DNA from: an uncultured Bacteroidales bacterium
GTDB taxonomy: Bacteria; Bacteroidota; Bacteroidia; Bacteroidales; UBA932
Reading direction: 5' to 3'
DNA length: 64,000 bases
Assembly (NCBI GenBank): GCA_945874155.1
Contig: CAMCFO010000010.1
Location: 1-64,000, forward strand
In this document: positions 51,484-59,903 of the stretch, piece after piece
How positions within the stretch are numbered: position 1 is the stretch's first letter
Layout: every line of letters begins with the position of its first letter
The notes under the pieces: model-generated
Databases searched by the model: none
What the model saw: only the letters and a program-made list of their open reading frames with translations
Told to the model about the DNA's origin: nothing
Program-made: the position numbers and the translations under genes

Positions 51484-52449
51484 TCAAATAACAGAGCGAA
51501 TGAGCATAGTCATATAAACAACTTCCATCAGGAGCAGGACGATGCCTTCCGGAACCCCAAGCCTTGCACGTTTCCTGAAGCAGAGCCCGCAAAAGACAAG
51601 AAATGCAGCTGAACCGAGGACTGCCGTAATGTCTATGATGCTGATGTTACCGAACGAAAGGGGAGTTATCGTGGCAGATGCGCCAAGTATGAGCAGGATG
51701 TTGGAGATGTTGGAGCCGAGTATGTTCCCCAGTGCGAGTTGGGACCTTTTCTTTGCTGCAGCCACTACGCAGGTTGCAAGTTCGGGAAGGGAAGTCCCTC
51801 CTGCGAGAATCGTGATTGCGATGAATTTTTCAGAAACGTTGAACATTTTGGCGAGTTCCACCGCCGAATTGACAAACAACTGTCCTCCGCCTACAAGCGC
51901 TACAAGTCCGAAGATTATCATAACGACTGCGACCGGGGTTTTGTAGAGCTTTACCTCCGTTTCTTCCTCTTCTTCGGTCACTTTGCCTTTCTTGAATGAG
52001 AGGTAGAGATAGAGAGCGAAGACTGCGAGCATAAGTATTCCCTCCACCCGGCTCAGGCTGTCGTTTCCCAGTCCGAAGATTGAATGTTTCATTCCAAGGA
52101 GCACAAGGGCTGCCGTAACTGCAAGATTCAGAGGCATATCCAGATTGCGGTTCGTTTTAGTGATTGTCACCGGGCAAATAAGGGCGGTAACTCCAAGAAT
52201 CAGCATCACGTTGAATATGTTGGAACCTATGACGTTGCCTATTGCAATATCCGAACTGCCCTGAAGCGCCCCGGTGCAACTTACCACCAGTTCCGGCATT
52301 GATGTGCCTATGCCAACGATAGTAAGCCCTATGACGAATTCACTTACTCCAGCTTTTTTGGCAATGCTTGAAGCTCCGTCCACAAGCCAGTTTGCACCCA
52401 GGAGGATAAGGGCCAGCCCACCTGCAAGAATCAATAATTGTATAAGCAT
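51484..52449 (-). CDS. Calcium/sodium antiporter (CaCA family, YrbG-like)
   Basis: TIVGIGTSMPELVVSCTGALQGSSDIAIGNVIGSNIFNVMLILG; TILAGGTSLPELATCVVAAAKKRSQLALGNILGSNISNILLILG. Confidence 0.93.
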   Translation of the reverse strand: MLIQLLILAGGLALILLGANWLVDGASSIAKKAGVSEFVIGLTIVGIGTSMPELVVSCTGALQGSSDIAIGNVIGSNIFNVMLILGVTALICPVTITKTNRNLDMPLNLAVTAALVLLGMKHSIFGLGNDSLSRVEGILMLAVFALYLYLSFKKGKVTEEEEETEVKLYKTPVAVVMIIFGLVALVGGGQLFVNSAVELAKMFNVSEKFIAITILAGGTSLPELATCVVAAAKKRSQLALGNILGSNISNILLILGASATITPLSFGNISIIDITAVLGSAAFLVFCGLCFRKRARLGVPEGIVLLLMEVVYMTMLIRSVI

Positions 52450-52471
52450 AACTCCAGTTTCTAAAGTTTTA

Positions 52472-52636
52472 AGTAATATGAAAATAATAAGTTGCGTCAG
52501 ATTTGAATTAGATTTTCGAGGTCAGATTTTCACCCGAAGAAGGAGCATAGCCGTAGCTATGTGACTGATGAGGGAGGAAATATGGACCGAAAAGATTTTC
52601 AAAGATGATGCAGGTTATTTTTTGAGGATTACTAAT
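52472..52636. repeat. 165-bp intergenic repeat, copy 2
   Basis: AGTAATATGAAAATAATAAGTTGCGTCAG...GAGGATTACTAAT; two differences from copy 1 at 36530-36694. Confidence 0.93.
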
Positions 52637-52638
52637 TT

Positions 52639-54045
52639 TTACTTCTTTAATCGCAGCGCAACGACATTCTCCACGTGGTGTGTCTGCGGAAACATATCCA
52701 CGGGCCTGACTGCCGTTATTTCATAATCCCGGCACAAAATTTCCAGGTCCCTTGCCTGAGATGCCGGATTGCAGCTGACATACACCATTCTGTCCGGCTG
52801 TGCCTCCAGTATGACTTTTGCCACATCCGGATGAATCCCGGCTCTTGGAGGGTCCAGAATGATTACGTCAGGATGACCGTTTTGCTCAATGAATTCCGAT
52901 GTAAGCACATCTTTCATATCCCCGGCGTAGAAAGTGCAATTGCTGATTCCGTTGTCGGAGGCATTTATACGTGCATCCCTGATAGCATCCTCCACATATT
53001 CTATACCTACGACTTTGGATGCTTTGGATGATACGAATTGTGCAATGGTACCCGTGCCTGTATAAAGGTCATAAACAACCTCATTTCCAGTCAGTTGTGC
53101 AAATTCACGCGCTGTCTGGTAAAGTTTGAGGGCCTGAGCCGTATTGGTCTGGTAAAAGGATTTCGGACCGATTTTGAAGCGCAGACCTTCCATTTCCTCG
53201 TAGATTGCGTCCATACCTCTATATAATATGCAATCCTGGTCTGAGATGGAGTCGTTGGCTTTGCCGTTGATGACATAGTAAAGGGACACAATCTGGGGAA
53301 ATGCATCTGCAACAGCATCCAGGAGCATACGGCGGGCGTTTTCATCCTCGTGATAGAAGCAAAGGATGAGCATGACCTCGCCCTTTTCGTTATTCCTCAC
53401 GACCATTGTCCTGAGAAAGCCGTGATGTTCACGTATGTTGAAGAAACTCAGGCCGTTAGCTATTGCATACTGGCGGATGAAATTGCGTATCTCATTGGAA
53501 GGGGAGGGCTGAAGGTGACAGCAGTCTATGTCCAGAACTTTGTCGAAGAAACGGCCCACGTGGAAGCCCAGTCCCAATCTTTGTTCCGGACTCAGGGCAT
53601 CAGGATCTTCATTTTCATAAATCCAGCGTCTTTCAGAGAAGGTGAATTCCAGTTTGTTGCGATAGTTTGTGGTCTTTTCTGAACCTATAATCGGCTGAAT
53701 CTCAGGCACTTGAAGGTGGCCTATACGAACCAGCTGGTCATAGACCTGTTGCTGCTTGGCCTGCAACTGCATAGGATACGGAAGCGGTTGCCATTTGCAT
53801 CCGCCGCAGATGCCGAAATATTTGCAGAAAGGCTCCAGTCTGTGCTCTGACGGCTTTTTCAGGGCAAGAATGTAGCCTTCCATATAGTTTTTCTTTTTCT
53901 TCGTGATTTTTATGTCCACAACGTCTCCCGGTACAGCAAATTGCACAAATACTACCGTCCCGTCCACGTGGGCCAAGGCTTTTCCTTCAGCGGCTACGGA
54001 CTCGATTGTTATGTCGTTCAGTATGATTTCTTGTTTTTTTCTCAT
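52639..54045 (-). CDS. rlmD: 23S rRNA (uracil-5-)-methyltransferase RlmD/RumA family
   Basis: TRAM domain; FGICGGCKWQPLPYPMQLQAKQQQVYDQL; VYDLYTGTGTIAQFVS; VIILDPPRAGIHPDVAKVI; YVSCNPASQARDL. Confidence 0.92.
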   Translation of the reverse strand: MRKKQEIILNDITIESVAAEGKALAHVDGTVVFVQFAVPGDVVDIKITKKKKNYMEGYILALKKPSEHRLEPFCKYFGICGGCKWQPLPYPMQLQAKQQQVYDQLVRIGHLQVPEIQPIIGSEKTTNYRNKLEFTFSERRWIYENEDPDALSPEQRLGLGFHVGRFFDKVLDIDCCHLQPSPSNEIRNFIRQYAIANGLSFFNIREHHGFLRTMVVRNNEKGEVMLILCFYHEDENARRMLLDAVADAFPQIVSLYYVINGKANDSISDQDCILYRGMDAIYEEMEGLRFKIGPKSFYQTNTAQALKLYQTAREFAQLTGNEVVYDLYTGTGTIAQFVSSKASKVVGIEYVEDAIRDARINASDNGISNCTFYAGDMKDVLTSEFIEQNGHPDVIILDPPRAGIHPDVAKVILEAQPDRMVYVSCNPASQARDLEILCRDYEITAVRPVDMFPQTHHVENVVALRLKK

Positions 54046-54153
54046 TCCAATTATTTTTGTCTCCCGGATAGGGCGGGAATGGTCGTTATTGCTCAATTTT
54101 TATAGATAAGTTAACATAATATAAATTGTATAACTTTAATATGAATGGGAGTC

Positions 54154-54738
54154 TCAGATGTTCATAGTGTGCTCCAGAACAATCTTCAATCCGATGCAAA
54201 TCAATATTATACCTCCGGTAATTTCTGCTTTGGCCGCAAACTTTTTCCCGATACGAGTACCGGCTCCGACTCCGACAACCGAAAATGCAAATGTCACGAT
54301 TCCAATAATCCCTACGGCTGCCCATATATTCAGGTCGCTGATGGCCACAAATGAAACTCCGACTGCCAGCGCATCTATACTCGTGGCGATTGCCGCCATC
54401 AGCATAGTCTTGAATCCCAAATCGTTATGTCCACATTCACCGCAACATTCCTGCTTCCCTTTTGCATCCTTGAGACCTTCCCGAACCATATTCAACCCAA
54501 TGAAAAGCAATAGAGCAAACGCGATCCAATGGTCCCAGCTGCTGATAAGATCCAGAAATCTGCTTCCTGCAAAATAGCCTGCCAGAGGCATCAGAGCCTG
54601 AAAAAGGCCGAACCAGAGTCCTACCTGGACAGATTGTTTCCAATCCGCATCCTTAAGGGATATGCCCTTGCAAACCGATACGGCAAAGGCATCCATAGAC
54701 AGGCCGACTGCAATCAATACTATAGTCAAAAAATTCAT
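54154..54738 (-). CDS. mntP: Manganese efflux pump MntP
   Basis: LIAVGLSMDAFAVSVCKGI; ATSIDALAVGVSFVAI; six-TM MntP fold; start at MNFLTIV. Confidence 0.92.
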   Translation of the reverse strand: MNFLTIVLIAVGLSMDAFAVSVCKGISLKDADWKQSVQVGLWFGLFQALMPLAGYFAGSRFLDLISSWDHWIAFALLLFIGLNMVREGLKDAKGKQECCGECGHNDLGFKTMLMAAIATSIDALAVGVSFVAISDLNIWAAVGIIGIVTFAFSVVGVGAGTRIGKKFAAKAEITGGIILICIGLKIVLEHTMNI

Positions 54739-54755
54739 CGTTTCATCAAAATATA

Positions 54756-54769
54756 TCGCCAAATGGCGA
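54756..54769. promoter_or_regulatory. Palindrome TCGCCA-AA-TGGCGA upstream of mntP (candidate operator)
   Basis: Perfect 6-bp arms, flanked by ATA/ATAT, 18 bp upstream of the mntP start in a short divergent intergenic region. Confidence 0.4.
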
Positions 54770-54860
54770 ATATCGGGGCAAATTTAGTAAAAAACTACCA
54801 TTATTTTGATTAACTTTGTCAGCATTATTCTTGAAACCATTTTATTGTTTTTGTAAAAAT

Positions 54861-55994
54861 ATGCCTGTGGAAATACGCAAAGTCGAGAGCAGAAAAGACC
54901 TTAAGGAGTTTATCTATTTCGCCAATAATCTTTATAAGGGCAACAAATACTATTGTCCAAGCCTGATTTCAGATGATTACACGACCTTCAATCCTCAGAA
55001 AAACGGAGCTATGGATTTCTGTCAGTGGCAGGCTTTCCTTGCCTACAAGGACGGAAAGCTGGCAGGCAGGGTTATGGCTATAATAAATCCGAAGGCCAAT
55101 GAAAGCTGGAAGGTGGAACAGGTGCGTTTCGGCTGGATAGATTTCATTGATGATGAGGAGGTTGCAAAGGCTCTGCTGGACACTGTGGCTGCCTGGGGCA
55201 AGGAAAGAGGGATGAAGCAAATCGTTGGTCCTTTGGGATTTACGGATTTTGATCCCGAAGGTATGCTCATTGAGGGTTTCGATCGTCTTGCGACTTTGAC
55301 GGGCTTATACAATCACCCTTATTATCCCCGGATTCTTGAGAAACTCGGTTTCAAAAAGGAGACCGACTGGGTGGAATACCGCATCACCTTCCCTGACGAA
55401 CTGCCTCAGAAATACTATCAGTTTGCAGACCTTATCGTCAAGAAATACAATCTGAATGTGAGGAAGGTCAGCAGAGAAATGATTGACAAGGAAAATTACG
55501 GTCGCAAATTCTTCAAGCTCATCAACGAGACCTATTATAAACTGTATGGCTTTTCAGTGCTGAATGACAAGCAGATAGATGCTTACACAAAGCAATATCT
55601 TTCTCTCCTTGACACCCGTATGGTCAGTTTTGTGGAAGATGACAAGGGAGAGTTGATTGCTGCTGGTATCACTATGCCGGATCTTTCCCTTGCGCTTCAG
55701 AAGTGTAACGGGGAACTCTTCCCTACCGGATGGTATCATTTGCTCAAGGCCATATTCTGGAAACCTTGCGACACTCTCGATTTGCTGCTTATGGGAGTGA
55801 GGGAGGATTACCGCAGCCGTGGCCTCAATGCCGTGATTATCGCTGATTTGTATCCACGACTCAAGGAGATGGGATTCAAGTATGTGGAGACTACTGCAGA
55901 ACTTGAAACCAACGACAGCATCCAGGCTGTATGGAAGAACTTCGAAAAGGAGCAGCATAAACGCCGTAGAGCATACGGCAAAGAAATCGAATAA
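54861..55994 (+). CDS. GNAT-like N-acetyltransferase-fold protein
   Basis: PVEIRKVESRKDLKEFIYFANNLYKGNKYYCPSLISDDY; LLMGVREDYRSRGLNAVIIADLYPRLKEMGFKYVETTAELETN. Confidence 0.65.
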   Translation: MPVEIRKVESRKDLKEFIYFANNLYKGNKYYCPSLISDDYTTFNPQKNGAMDFCQWQAFLAYKDGKLAGRVMAIINPKANESWKVEQVRFGWIDFIDDEEVAKALLDTVAAWGKERGMKQIVGPLGFTDFDPEGMLIEGFDRLATLTGLYNHPYYPRILEKLGFKKETDWVEYRITFPDELPQKYYQFADLIVKKYNLNVRKVSREMIDKENYGRKFFKLINETYYKLYGFSVLNDKQIDAYTKQYLSLLDTRMVSFVEDDKGELIAAGITMPDLSLALQKCNGELFPTGWYHLLKAIFWKPCDTLDLLLMGVREDYRSRGLNAVIIADLYPRLKEMGFKYVETTAELETNDSIQAVWKNFEKEQHKRRRAYGKEIE

Positions 55995-57274
55995 TGCCGG
56001 CACCGCTTCCAGAGAGAATGCGTCCCCACAGCCTGGATGGTTATGTGGGGCAGAGACATCTTGTCGGTGAGGGCTGCGTCCTGCGCAATATGATTGAGAG
56101 CGGCAACCTCACTTCTTTTATACTTTGGGGACCTCCGGGGGTGGGCAAAACCACGCTTGCACGTATTGTAGCTCAGTCTGCGGGACGTGAATTCTACACT
56201 CTTTCGGCGGTCAGTTCGGGTGTGAAGGAAGTGCGTGAAGTGATTGACAAATCCCGTTCGCGGGGCCTTTTCGGTTCCGGGGCGACCCCAGTGCTCTTCA
56301 TAGACGAGATTCACCGCTTCAGCAAGTCCCAGCAGGATGCTCTGCTTGGAGCAGTAGAGGACGGGACCTTTGTTCTGATTGGGGCCACTACGGAAAACCC
56401 TTCTTTTGAGGTCATCACTCCCCTGCTTTCCCGTTGTCAGGTTTTTGTGCTCAAGAGTCTGGAAAAGGAGGATCTGGAAGTTCTGCTACGGAAGGCTTTG
56501 GCTGAAGATGAGATTTTGCGCAGTCTGGACATCAAGGTCGTGGAGACGGATGCTTTGTTCAGGTATTCCTCGGGAGATGCACGCAAACTGCTGAATATTC
56601 TGGACATAATTGTGGCCTCACATCGGGTCGGAGAGCAGATTCTAATAGATAACAATCTTGTTACTGCGTCTCTGCAAGAGAATGTTGCGATATATGACAA
56701 AAGCGGTGAGATGCATTATGACATTATCTCTGCCTTTATCAAATCCGTGAGGGGTTCTGATCCCAATGCCGCTGTATATTATCTTGCCAGGATGCTTGTC
56801 GGGGGTGAAGACCCGCTGTTCATTGCACGCAGGTTGTGTATTCTTGCTGCGGAGGACATAGGGCTGGCGAATCCAAATGCTCTGTTGCTGGCCAATGCCT
56901 GTTTTCAGACTGTACATAATATAGGTATGCCTGAGGCGAGGATTCCGCTGTCGGAGACTACGATTTATCTTGCGACCTCCCCGAAGAGCAATTCCGCCTA
57001 TCTTGCCATCAATGAGGCGATGGAAGTGGCGCGCAAGACTCAAACTTCATCTGTGCCGCTCTATTTGAGGAATGCCCCGACAAAACTGATGGAAGAATTG
57101 GGCTATGCTGACGGTTACAAGTACGCCCACGATTACCCCGGCCATTTCACCGACTTGGAGTTCCTCCCTTCAGACCTCTCAGGCACAGTCTTCTACTCCC
57201 CTGCCGACAATCAGAAAGAATCTCAACTCCTTTCGCGTATGGAAGCCCTCTGGCCCAAGTACTATAAGAAGTGA
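55994..57274 (+). CDS. rarA: Replication-associated recombination protein RarA (MgsA AAA ATPase)
   Basis: [80 protein letters not shown]. Confidence 0.95.
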   Translation: MPAPLPERMRPHSLDGYVGQRHLVGEGCVLRNMIESGNLTSFILWGPPGVGKTTLARIVAQSAGREFYTLSAVSSGVKEVREVIDKSRSRGLFGSGATPVLFIDEIHRFSKSQQDALLGAVEDGTFVLIGATTENPSFEVITPLLSRCQVFVLKSLEKEDLEVLLRKALAEDEILRSLDIKVVETDALFRYSSGDARKLLNILDIIVASHRVGEQILIDNNLVTASLQENVAIYDKSGEMHYDIISAFIKSVRGSDPNAAVYYLARMLVGGEDPLFIARRLCILAAEDIGLANPNALLLANACFQTVHNIGMPEARIPLSETTIYLATSPKSNSAYLAINEAMEVARKTQTSSVPLYLRNAPTKLMEELGYADGYKYAHDYPGHFTDLEFLPSDLSGTVFYSPADNQKESQLLSRMEALWPKYYKK

Positions 57275-57354
57275 AGTTCAGCCCAGTGCCATATACTTGC
57301 GAAATTTTTTCATACATATTGTGATTGGATTTTTTAATTATATGAATTTTTAAG

Positions 57355-57362
57355 TACCTTTG
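57355..57362 (+). promoter_or_regulatory. -7 promoter element (TACCTTTG) upstream of 6S-like ncRNA
   Basis: TACCTTTG matching TAnnTTTG. Confidence 0.5.
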
Positions 57363-57367
57363 CAAAG

Positions 57368-57561
57368 AGAGGTGTATTCCTCTCAAAACATACAACGAAT
57401 TCGTTTGCAATTTGTTCCATCGTGTTGAAACGTCGGAAATTTCAATAGGATATTAGCTATAGGGACAAGTCGTAAACGTCCGTGGTTTACACGGGCGTGA
57501 CTTGTTAGCTAATGGTCATCCGACGGCCTCAACACGAGCAAGTTCCGCTCGTGTTTTTTTT
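57368..57561 (+). ncRNA. 6S RNA-like structured ncRNA
   Basis: Promoter at the 5' side and terminator at the 3' side; rod-like fold: TCGTGTTGA/TCAACACGA, CGTCGGA/TCCGACG, ATTAGCTA/TAGCTAAT, GACAAGTC/GACTTGT, CGTCCGTG/CACGGGCG, with a large internal bulge (AATTTCAATAGGAT opposite GGTCA); no ORF. Confidence 0.68.
57532..57561 (+). terminator. Terminator of the 6S-like ncRNA
   Basis: ACACGAGC AAGTTCC GCTCGTGT followed by TTTTTTT. Confidence 0.85.
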
Positions 57562-57605
57562 GTATGTTTCCAAATCTATGATTAATGATTTAATGTAAAT
57601 TTTTT

Positions 57606-58487
57606 ATGTCTGCTGGAAAAAATTATTCTATGATTATTCTGCTGCTCTGTTTCTTTACGGGAATAGTCTCTGCGCAGGAGAAAGGAAAAAATGACGTTAT
57701 TCATTTCGATGTAAACCCATCCTTCAGAATGGCTTTGAATGACAATCAATTGCATTATGGATATGGTTTAGACTTATTTGTGAGTTATAAATTTATACCT
57801 GAGTTGTCCTTGGGTGTAGTATGCGGTTGCAACACCTATGTCCCTTCGAGAAAATCTGTATCCTTGCCGTTGCAGTTAAGAATAAAGAGTGAATTTTTGA
57901 AAGGTCCTGTTACTCCTTATGTGCAATGTGGTTTTGGTTATGCTTTCGGCATTGTTCCCAAAAAGCAGAGTACAGTATCAGTTAGAATCAATGAGGACTA
58001 TTACCCGGAAAGGTATCAGTCATACGGTTTCGATACTGCTGATGAATATATAAAATATTGTGAACAGCAGGTCTATAGTAAATATGAAGGTGTTACAGAC
58101 ACGAACAAATTGCAAGAAATGAATCAGGAGGCTGCACAGGCCCGGGAAGATGCTATACATTACTTGTCTTCATTTGGAACCGGGAGTAATATGTATGTTT
58201 CCAAAGATAGCCGTTCCCTTAATTATGTGAAACAGGGACTGGTGTTTGATTTGGGGTGTGGCGCATCCTGGCGTGTGTCCCGGATATGCTCTCTCTATTG
58301 TGGTGTGTCTTTGGGCTGTTCGCAAGCCTTCTATGGGATTATGGTGCAAACTCCTTCCGGTACTGTTATTCCATTTGACAGTCCGGATTCTCTGCCTAAT
58401 GGGGATAAAGTTATTGCCTCAGGAAGGCGGGATTATTGGAAACGCTTTGATTTGGATATGCAGTTCTCCATTGGCGTTTCATTCTAG
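57606..58487 (+). CDS. Putative outer-membrane beta-barrel protein
   Basis: 293 aa; signal peptide MIILLLCFFTGIVSAQ; alternating beta-strands; C-terminal MQFSIGVSF. Confidence 0.6.
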   Translation: MSAGKNYSMIILLLCFFTGIVSAQEKGKNDVIHFDVNPSFRMALNDNQLHYGYGLDLFVSYKFIPELSLGVVCGCNTYVPSRKSVSLPLQLRIKSEFLKGPVTPYVQCGFGYAFGIVPKKQSTVSVRINEDYYPERYQSYGFDTADEYIKYCEQQVYSKYEGVTDTNKLQEMNQEAAQAREDAIHYLSSFGTGSNMYVSKDSRSLNYVKQGLVFDLGCGASWRVSRICSLYCGVSLGCSQAFYGIMVQTPSGTVIPFDSPDSLPNGDKVIASGRRDYWKRFDLDMQFSIGVSF

Positions 58488-58580
58488 GAAAGACATTGGA
58501 ATTTTTGCATAATTGGAACGATGAGGGGGTATCCAGCTAATTGGGGGCTCCCTCTTTCTTGTCTGAAAGTCATTATGATA

Positions 58581-59471
58581 TCATCGTGAGCCGATCCAGA
58601 TGAGGACCATGCCGATGAGAATCATTGCGAGGTCGAGGGCTTTGGCTTTGAGGTTGCGTTCTTTGAAGATTAGGGCTCCGCACAGGAAGGAAACTATGAC
58701 GGAACTTCTGCGGACTAGGGATACTACTGAAATCATTGAGTCTGGCTGGCTCAAGGCGGAAAAATAGGCGTAATCGGCTGCGGATATGAATATGGAAATC
58801 AGCGGAATGGCCCAGCTCCATCGGAATGGAGTGGATTTGTGGCGGGTCGGCAGCCAGAGGCTCAGCATAACAATGCCCATCATCAGCATCTGGTAGAAAT
58901 TGTACCATCCCTGGACGAAGGATGGTTCCATTTTTTGCATTATATATTTGTCATACAGGCCGCTGCAAGCTCCTGTGAATGCGGCTGCAGCTATGAACCA
59001 TATCCATTTGTTGTGTGCAAAATTGATATTTTCCTTTTTGCTTGAACGGCTCAGCATCAACAGGGAAAACAATGAAAGGATTACACCGCCCCATTGCCAG
59101 GCGTTGAGCCTTTCTCCGAAAATGAGCATTGCACCCAGAAGAACGAGTATGGGCCGGGTCGCATTGATTGGACCTACTATGGTTATCGGGAGATGTTTCA
59201 GGCCGAAATAGCCGAAGATCCAAGAGGTCAGTACGATGCAGGATTTTGCCATAATCAGCAGGTGTGCTTTCAGGACTCCGATTTCTGCAAAGGATGCCGT
59301 TGCTCCGGAGAATGAGGATATTATGACCTTGGAGAATATCAGGGTAGAGAATACCGTATTGAGGAACAACACCGGAATTACCGCATTGTTCTTTAGTGCT
59401 GCCTTTTTGGATGTGTCATATAGTCCCAGCAATGCTGCAGACAAAAATGCTAATGCCAACCACATAATCAT
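58581..59471 (-). CDS. EamA/DMT superfamily transporter
   Basis: 296 aa, about 10 TM; GPINATRPILVLLGAMLIFGERLNAWQWGGVILSLFSLLMLS; C-terminal repeat half. Confidence 0.85.
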   Translation of the reverse strand: MIMWLALAFLSAALLGLYDTSKKAALKNNAVIPVLFLNTVFSTLIFSKVIISSFSGATASFAEIGVLKAHLLIMAKSCIVLTSWIFGYFGLKHLPITIVGPINATRPILVLLGAMLIFGERLNAWQWGGVILSLFSLLMLSRSSKKENINFAHNKWIWFIAAAAFTGACSGLYDKYIMQKMEPSFVQGWYNFYQMLMMGIVMLSLWLPTRHKSTPFRWSWAIPLISIFISAADYAYFSALSQPDSMISVVSLVRRSSVIVSFLCGALIFKERNLKAKALDLAMILIGMVLIWIGSR

Positions 59472-59691
59472 TCACAAAATGATTGGCAAATTTAAGAATT
59501 ATTATTGTATTTCTTCCATACAGCCTTCCCCACAGCGAGTTTATATCAAGAAACAGCCCCAACGTACGGAAGGCATCCACGATGCATTACCCGCATACCC
59601 ATTAGTCTCCATTTCCTTACAAAAAGACCAGCAGTTATCACCCGAAGAATCCCACCACGTACTCGCGCCCCAGCGCGACGGCGGGAGCCGT

Positions 59692-59718
59692 GTATTTGAC
59701 TATGTAATAGTCAAATAC
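59692..59718. repeat. Perfect inverted repeat
   Basis: GTATTTGACTAT-GTA-ATAGTCAAATAC, 12-bp arms. Confidence 0.85.
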
Positions 59719-59737
59719 GGAAGGCGGAGCCGCAGGG

Positions 59738-59895
59738 TATAATAGGGGCAGAGCCCCTAGGCATAGAGAGTAGCGGCGAAGCCAATACTTGAGGATTTGC
59801 CCGTCAAATCCTCAAGTATAATAGGGGCAGAGCCCCTAGGCATAGAGAGTAGCGGCGAAGCCGATACTTGAGGATTTGCCCGTCAAATCCTCAAG
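59738..59895. repeat. 79-bp tandem direct repeat (2 units) built from hairpins
   Basis: Units 59738-59816 and 59817-59895 differ at one position seen by eye (GCCAATAC vs GCCGATAC); each has GGGGC-AGA-GCCCC, GGC-GAA-GCC, ATACTTGAGGATTTG-CCCGT-CAAATCCTCAAGTAT. Confidence 0.92.
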
Positions 59896-59903
59896 TATAT
59901 CCG

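Noticed and set aside
59236-59742. 168-aa plus-strand ORF as a gene
   Set aside because: Its first half is antisense to the EamA transporter and its end runs into palindromic repeats; no start-region support.
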